Below, piece after piece: positions 62,432 through 64,000 of a stretch of DNA of 64,000 nucleotides. The stretch is taken from the NCBI RefSeq assembly GCF_040649515.1, contig NZ_JBEZFP010000035.1, forward strand, positions 1 to 64,000, read 5' to 3'. The notes under the pieces are model-generated. The model was not told where the DNA came from. It was given only the letters and a program-made list of their open reading frames with translations, and ran no database searches. The translations under genes were made by a program, and so were the position numbers. Within the stretch, counting starts at the first letter, position 1. The number at the start of each line of letters is the position of its first letter. This DNA comes from Yinghuangia elevatio. GTDB lineage: Bacteria > Actinomycetota > Actinomycetes > Streptomycetales > Streptomycetaceae.

Positions 62432-62461
62432 TTGACAGCGTACAAGGTACGCTCATAACTT
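62432..62461 (+). promoter_or_regulatory. Canonical promoter of the peroxiredoxin-like gene
   Basis: TTGACA at 62432-62437 and TAACTT at 62456-62461 with an 18-base spacer, a good match to the principal actinobacterial sigma-factor promoter. The first palindrome fills the spacer. Confidence 0.7.
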
Positions 62462-62487
62462 CGTAAGCGTACGTCGCACGCTTACGA
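62437..62487. promoter_or_regulatory. Two palindromic operators between tetR and the peroxiredoxin-like gene
   Basis: Site 1: AGCGTAC-AAG-GTACGCT (62437-62453), inside the promoter spacer. Site 2: TCGTAAGCGT-N7-ACGCTTACGA (62461-62487), just downstream of the -10. Both are perfect and share the half-site AGCGTAC/AGCGT. Placement fits repression by the divergent TetR protein. Confidence 0.7.
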
Positions 62488-62497
62488 GGGAGGTCCG

Positions 62498-63184
62498 ATG
62501 GGATCCGGCTTCAACGGCAAGGCAATAGGCGTGGAAAGCGTCGTCGCGGCACGGGAGTTGCCGATCGTCGGGGCGGCCGGTGCAGTCGGTGCCGTCGGGG
62601 TCGGCGGCGATGCCGGGGCCGAAGTCGCCGCCGACGTCGCGGCGGTGGTGTCGGTGCCCGACGCGGAACGGCTCGTGCACCTCCAGTTCCGGCGGTTCGC
62701 GGGCTGCCCGGTGTGCAACCTCCATCTGCGGTCGATCGTGCGGCGGCACGACGAGATCACCGCGGCCGGGGTGAAGGAGGTCGTCGTGTTCCACTCGCCC
62801 GCGGACGAACTGCGCGAGCACGTTGCGGACCTGCCGTTCGCCGTGGTCGCCGATCCGGACAAGCGCCTGTACCGCGAATTCGGCGTCGAGTCGGCTCGCC
62901 GCTCGTTGCTGAGCCCGCGCGCGTGGCTGCCGATCCTGCGGTCGCTGGCCCGGTCGCTCCCGCGGATCGTCATCGGCAAGGACCGCGCCCCGGCCGCCAC
63001 ACCGCACGGCGGACGCCTCGGCCTGCCCGCCGATTTCCTGATCGCGCCGGACGGACGGGTCGTCGCCGCGATGCACGGCACCCATGTGTACGACCAGTGG
63101 TCGGTCGACCGCATCCTCGAGCTGGCGCGCGGGCATGCTCACGGCCACAGGAACTCGCGCTCCCAGGCCCCTTCGGCGAGCTGA
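62498..63184 (+). CDS. Peroxiredoxin-like (AhpC/TSA-type) thioredoxin-fold protein
   Basis: 228 residues. A Gly/Ala/Val-rich N-terminus (about 20-52) precedes a thioredoxin fold with FRRFAGCPVCNLHLRSIVRR; Cys70 and Cys73 form a Cys-Pro-Val-Cys pair as in peroxiredoxin-like families related to AhpC/TSA. VFHSPADELREHVADLPFAV and GLPADFLIAPDGRVVAAMHG complete the fold. Probably reduces peroxides or acts as a thiol oxidoreductase. GGGAGGT gives a strong ribosome-binding site. Its last 46 bases overlap the convergent PdxH-like gene. Regulated by the adjacent TetR, by inference. Confidence 0.82.
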   Translation: MGSGFNGKAIGVESVVAARELPIVGAAGAVGAVGVGGDAGAEVAADVAAVVSVPDAERLVHLQFRRFAGCPVCNLHLRSIVRRHDEITAAGVKEVVVFHSPADELREHVADLPFAVVADPDKRLYREFGVESARRSLLSPRAWLPILRSLARSLPRIVIGKDRAPAATPHGGRLGLPADFLIAPDGRVVAAMHGTHVYDQWSVDRILELARGHAHGHRNSRSQAPSAS

Positions 63185-63789
63185 TAGCGCAGCCGGGTGT
63201 GCTTGCGGTCGGTCCGGCCCTGCCAGAACTCGACCGCCAGCGGGCGTACGACATACAGCACGTATGCCTCGGCAACCCGGTCCGGTTGCGCTGTCACGCG
63301 CTCCCGCGCCTCGACGAAGGCCCGGTCCAGCTCGGCGGTGTCGCGCAGCGGGCGGCTCTGTCGGCCGACGTGCGAGGCCGCTCGCGCGCCGGGCGGGCGC
63401 ATCAGGAAGTCCCCGGCGCAGGCCCGCCGGTCCGCTCGGCCGACGGTGCCGCGGACCCGGATCTGACGGCCCTGTTCGGGCCATGAGAAGACCAGGGCCG
63501 CGCGTGGCAGGGCGGTGATCTGCTCCGCCTTCGGACTGGTCGCGTCGGTCGCGAACCACCACCCGGTTCGGTCCACCTCCCGGACCGTGAGAGTGCGTGC
63601 GTCGGGGAATCCGTCGGCGTCGACGGTCGCCAGGGTCATCAACTGCGGTCGTGCCACGCCGCCCTCGACGGCTTCGGCGAGCCAGGCCAGGAACTGGTCC
63701 GTCGGCTCGGCGGCGGCGGTCGCGGTCGCGAAGCCGGGCAGGGCGTCGCCGAACACGGTCAAAGTCCGCAACAACTCTCGTGCGCTCAT
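63139..63789 (-). CDS. pdxH: Pyridoxamine 5'-phosphate oxidase family protein
   Basis: 216 residues from the ATG at 63789; a longer frame begins at a TTG without ribosome-binding site. FMN-binding split barrel of the PdxH type: QLMTLATVDADGFPDARTLT, GWWFATDATSPKAEQI, ALVFSWPEQGRQIRVRGTV, and the C-terminal dimerisation motif VEFWQGRTDRKHTRLRYQL. The usual RMVLLK phosphate-binding motif is replaced by ARTLTVRE, so it may be a PdxH relative with a different substrate. Catalyses, in the family, oxidation of pyridoxine or pyridoxamine phosphate to PLP. The 3' end overlaps the convergent peroxiredoxin-like gene. Confidence 0.8.
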   Translation of the reverse strand: MSARELLRTLTVFGDALPGFATATAAAEPTDQFLAWLAEAVEGGVARPQLMTLATVDADGFPDARTLTVREVDRTGWWFATDATSPKAEQITALPRAALVFSWPEQGRQIRVRGTVGRADRRACAGDFLMRPPGARAASHVGRQSRPLRDTAELDRAFVEARERVTAQPDRVAEAYVLYVVRPLAVEFWQGRTDRKHTRLRYQLAEGAWEREFLWP

Positions 63790-63927
63790 TGCCGCATGAT
63801 GCCCGTCCCGTACCGCTCCCCAAGCCCACTCCGGGGGTTCTGTGGACAACCTGTTGTCTCGATCGAACAGCCTTCACTCTTAAGGGTGTTCCGGACCAGG
63901 TTTATCCACAGAATCGCTCCGGGTGGC

Positions 63928-64000
63928 TCAGCGGCGGTCCGAGGCGGGTGACCGTTGAGGCACGGCGTCGATCACCGCGACGCCGGTCCTGAACGGAGGC
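63928..64000 (-). CDS. Possible C-terminus of a gene cut by the window edge
   Basis: On the minus strand a frame enters from the right edge and ends in a TGA at 63928, giving PPFRTGVAVIDAVPQRSPAS then DRR. Third-codon GC fits coding DNA, but 23 residues are too few to name a family. Could be chance. Confidence 0.3.
   Translation of the reverse strand, partial: PPFRTGVAVIDAVPQRSPASDRR

Noticed and set aside
63790..63849. Longer N-terminus for the PdxH-like protein starting at a TTG
   Set aside because: No ribosome-binding site before the TTG; the ATG at 63789 begins where the fold does.

Overview
The window reads as a chromosomal core segment of a very high-GC actinobacterium, most likely a Streptomycetaceae member. 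Nearly every gene is a conserved housekeeping or actinobacterial DUF gene, GTG starts and GTGA/ATGA stop-start overlaps are common, and Streptomyces marker genes occur in order: a DUF7455 gene next to parE (in Streptomyces this pair follows hrdB), parC, sepH (SCO5855-like) and cutRS (SCO5862-SCO5863-like). From 32.5 kb to 61.5 kb the gene order also resembles, from memory, the mycobacterial suhB-DUF4193-DUF3093-dut-DUF3710-OB fold-DUF3159-ceoC-ceoB-permease-methyltransferase region (Rv2701c back to Rv2689c). I saw no rRNA, tRNA, CRISPR array, insertion sequence or prophage.

Layout. 0-10 kb: DUF7455, topoisomerase IV (parE plus, parC minus) around a DUF485-ActP carboxylate symporter pair, a sucrase/ferredoxin-like protein and a small RSH-type HD hydrolase. 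10-15.4 kb: an active/inactive M16 peptidase pair and a P-type ATPase. 15.4-18.3 kb: the most accessory-looking part, an unfamiliar zinc-ribbon/multi-HTH regulator followed by a membrane protein, next to about 1 kb without genes. 18.3-33.5 kb: VOC proteins, a GNAT/acyl-CoA synthetase fusion, DUF5998 and a phosphodiesterase, rhodanese, SepH, a lactone oxidase, coproporphyrin ferrochelatase and an inositol phosphatase. 33.5-40.4 kb: CutRS, a di-iron acyl-ACP desaturase behind a 31-bp palindrome, a NatAB-type ABC exporter and a gamma carbonic anhydrase homologue.

40.6-61.5 kb combines the DUF4193/DUF3093/dut/DUF3710 block with a complete kdpFABC-kdpD-kdpE set, then OB-fold, DUF3159, an NsdA-type HTH/TPR regulator, a pair of TrkA (RCK) proteins diverging from a KimA-like APC permease, and an RNA uracil methyltransferase. 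This makes a 12-kb potassium-homeostasis cluster: Kdp as the inducible ATP-driven importer, KdpDE as its regulators, and RCK proteins sharing a promoter region with a putative K+ importer. No TrkH/TrkG-type pore gene is present. The window ends with a TetR regulator diverging from a peroxiredoxin-like gene across a canonical promoter with two palindromes, a PdxH-family oxidase, and the possible tail of a further gene.

Strongest leads: the potassium cluster and its orphan RCK pair; the regulator/membrane-protein pair at 15.4-17.3 kb; the NsdA-type regulator with an internal ribosome-binding site and twin-arginine leader; and the operator-like palindromes before the desaturase and peroxiredoxin-like genes. 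Several very small genes (24424-24510, 26829-26996, 45178-45261, 45258-45350) were read directly from the DNA.
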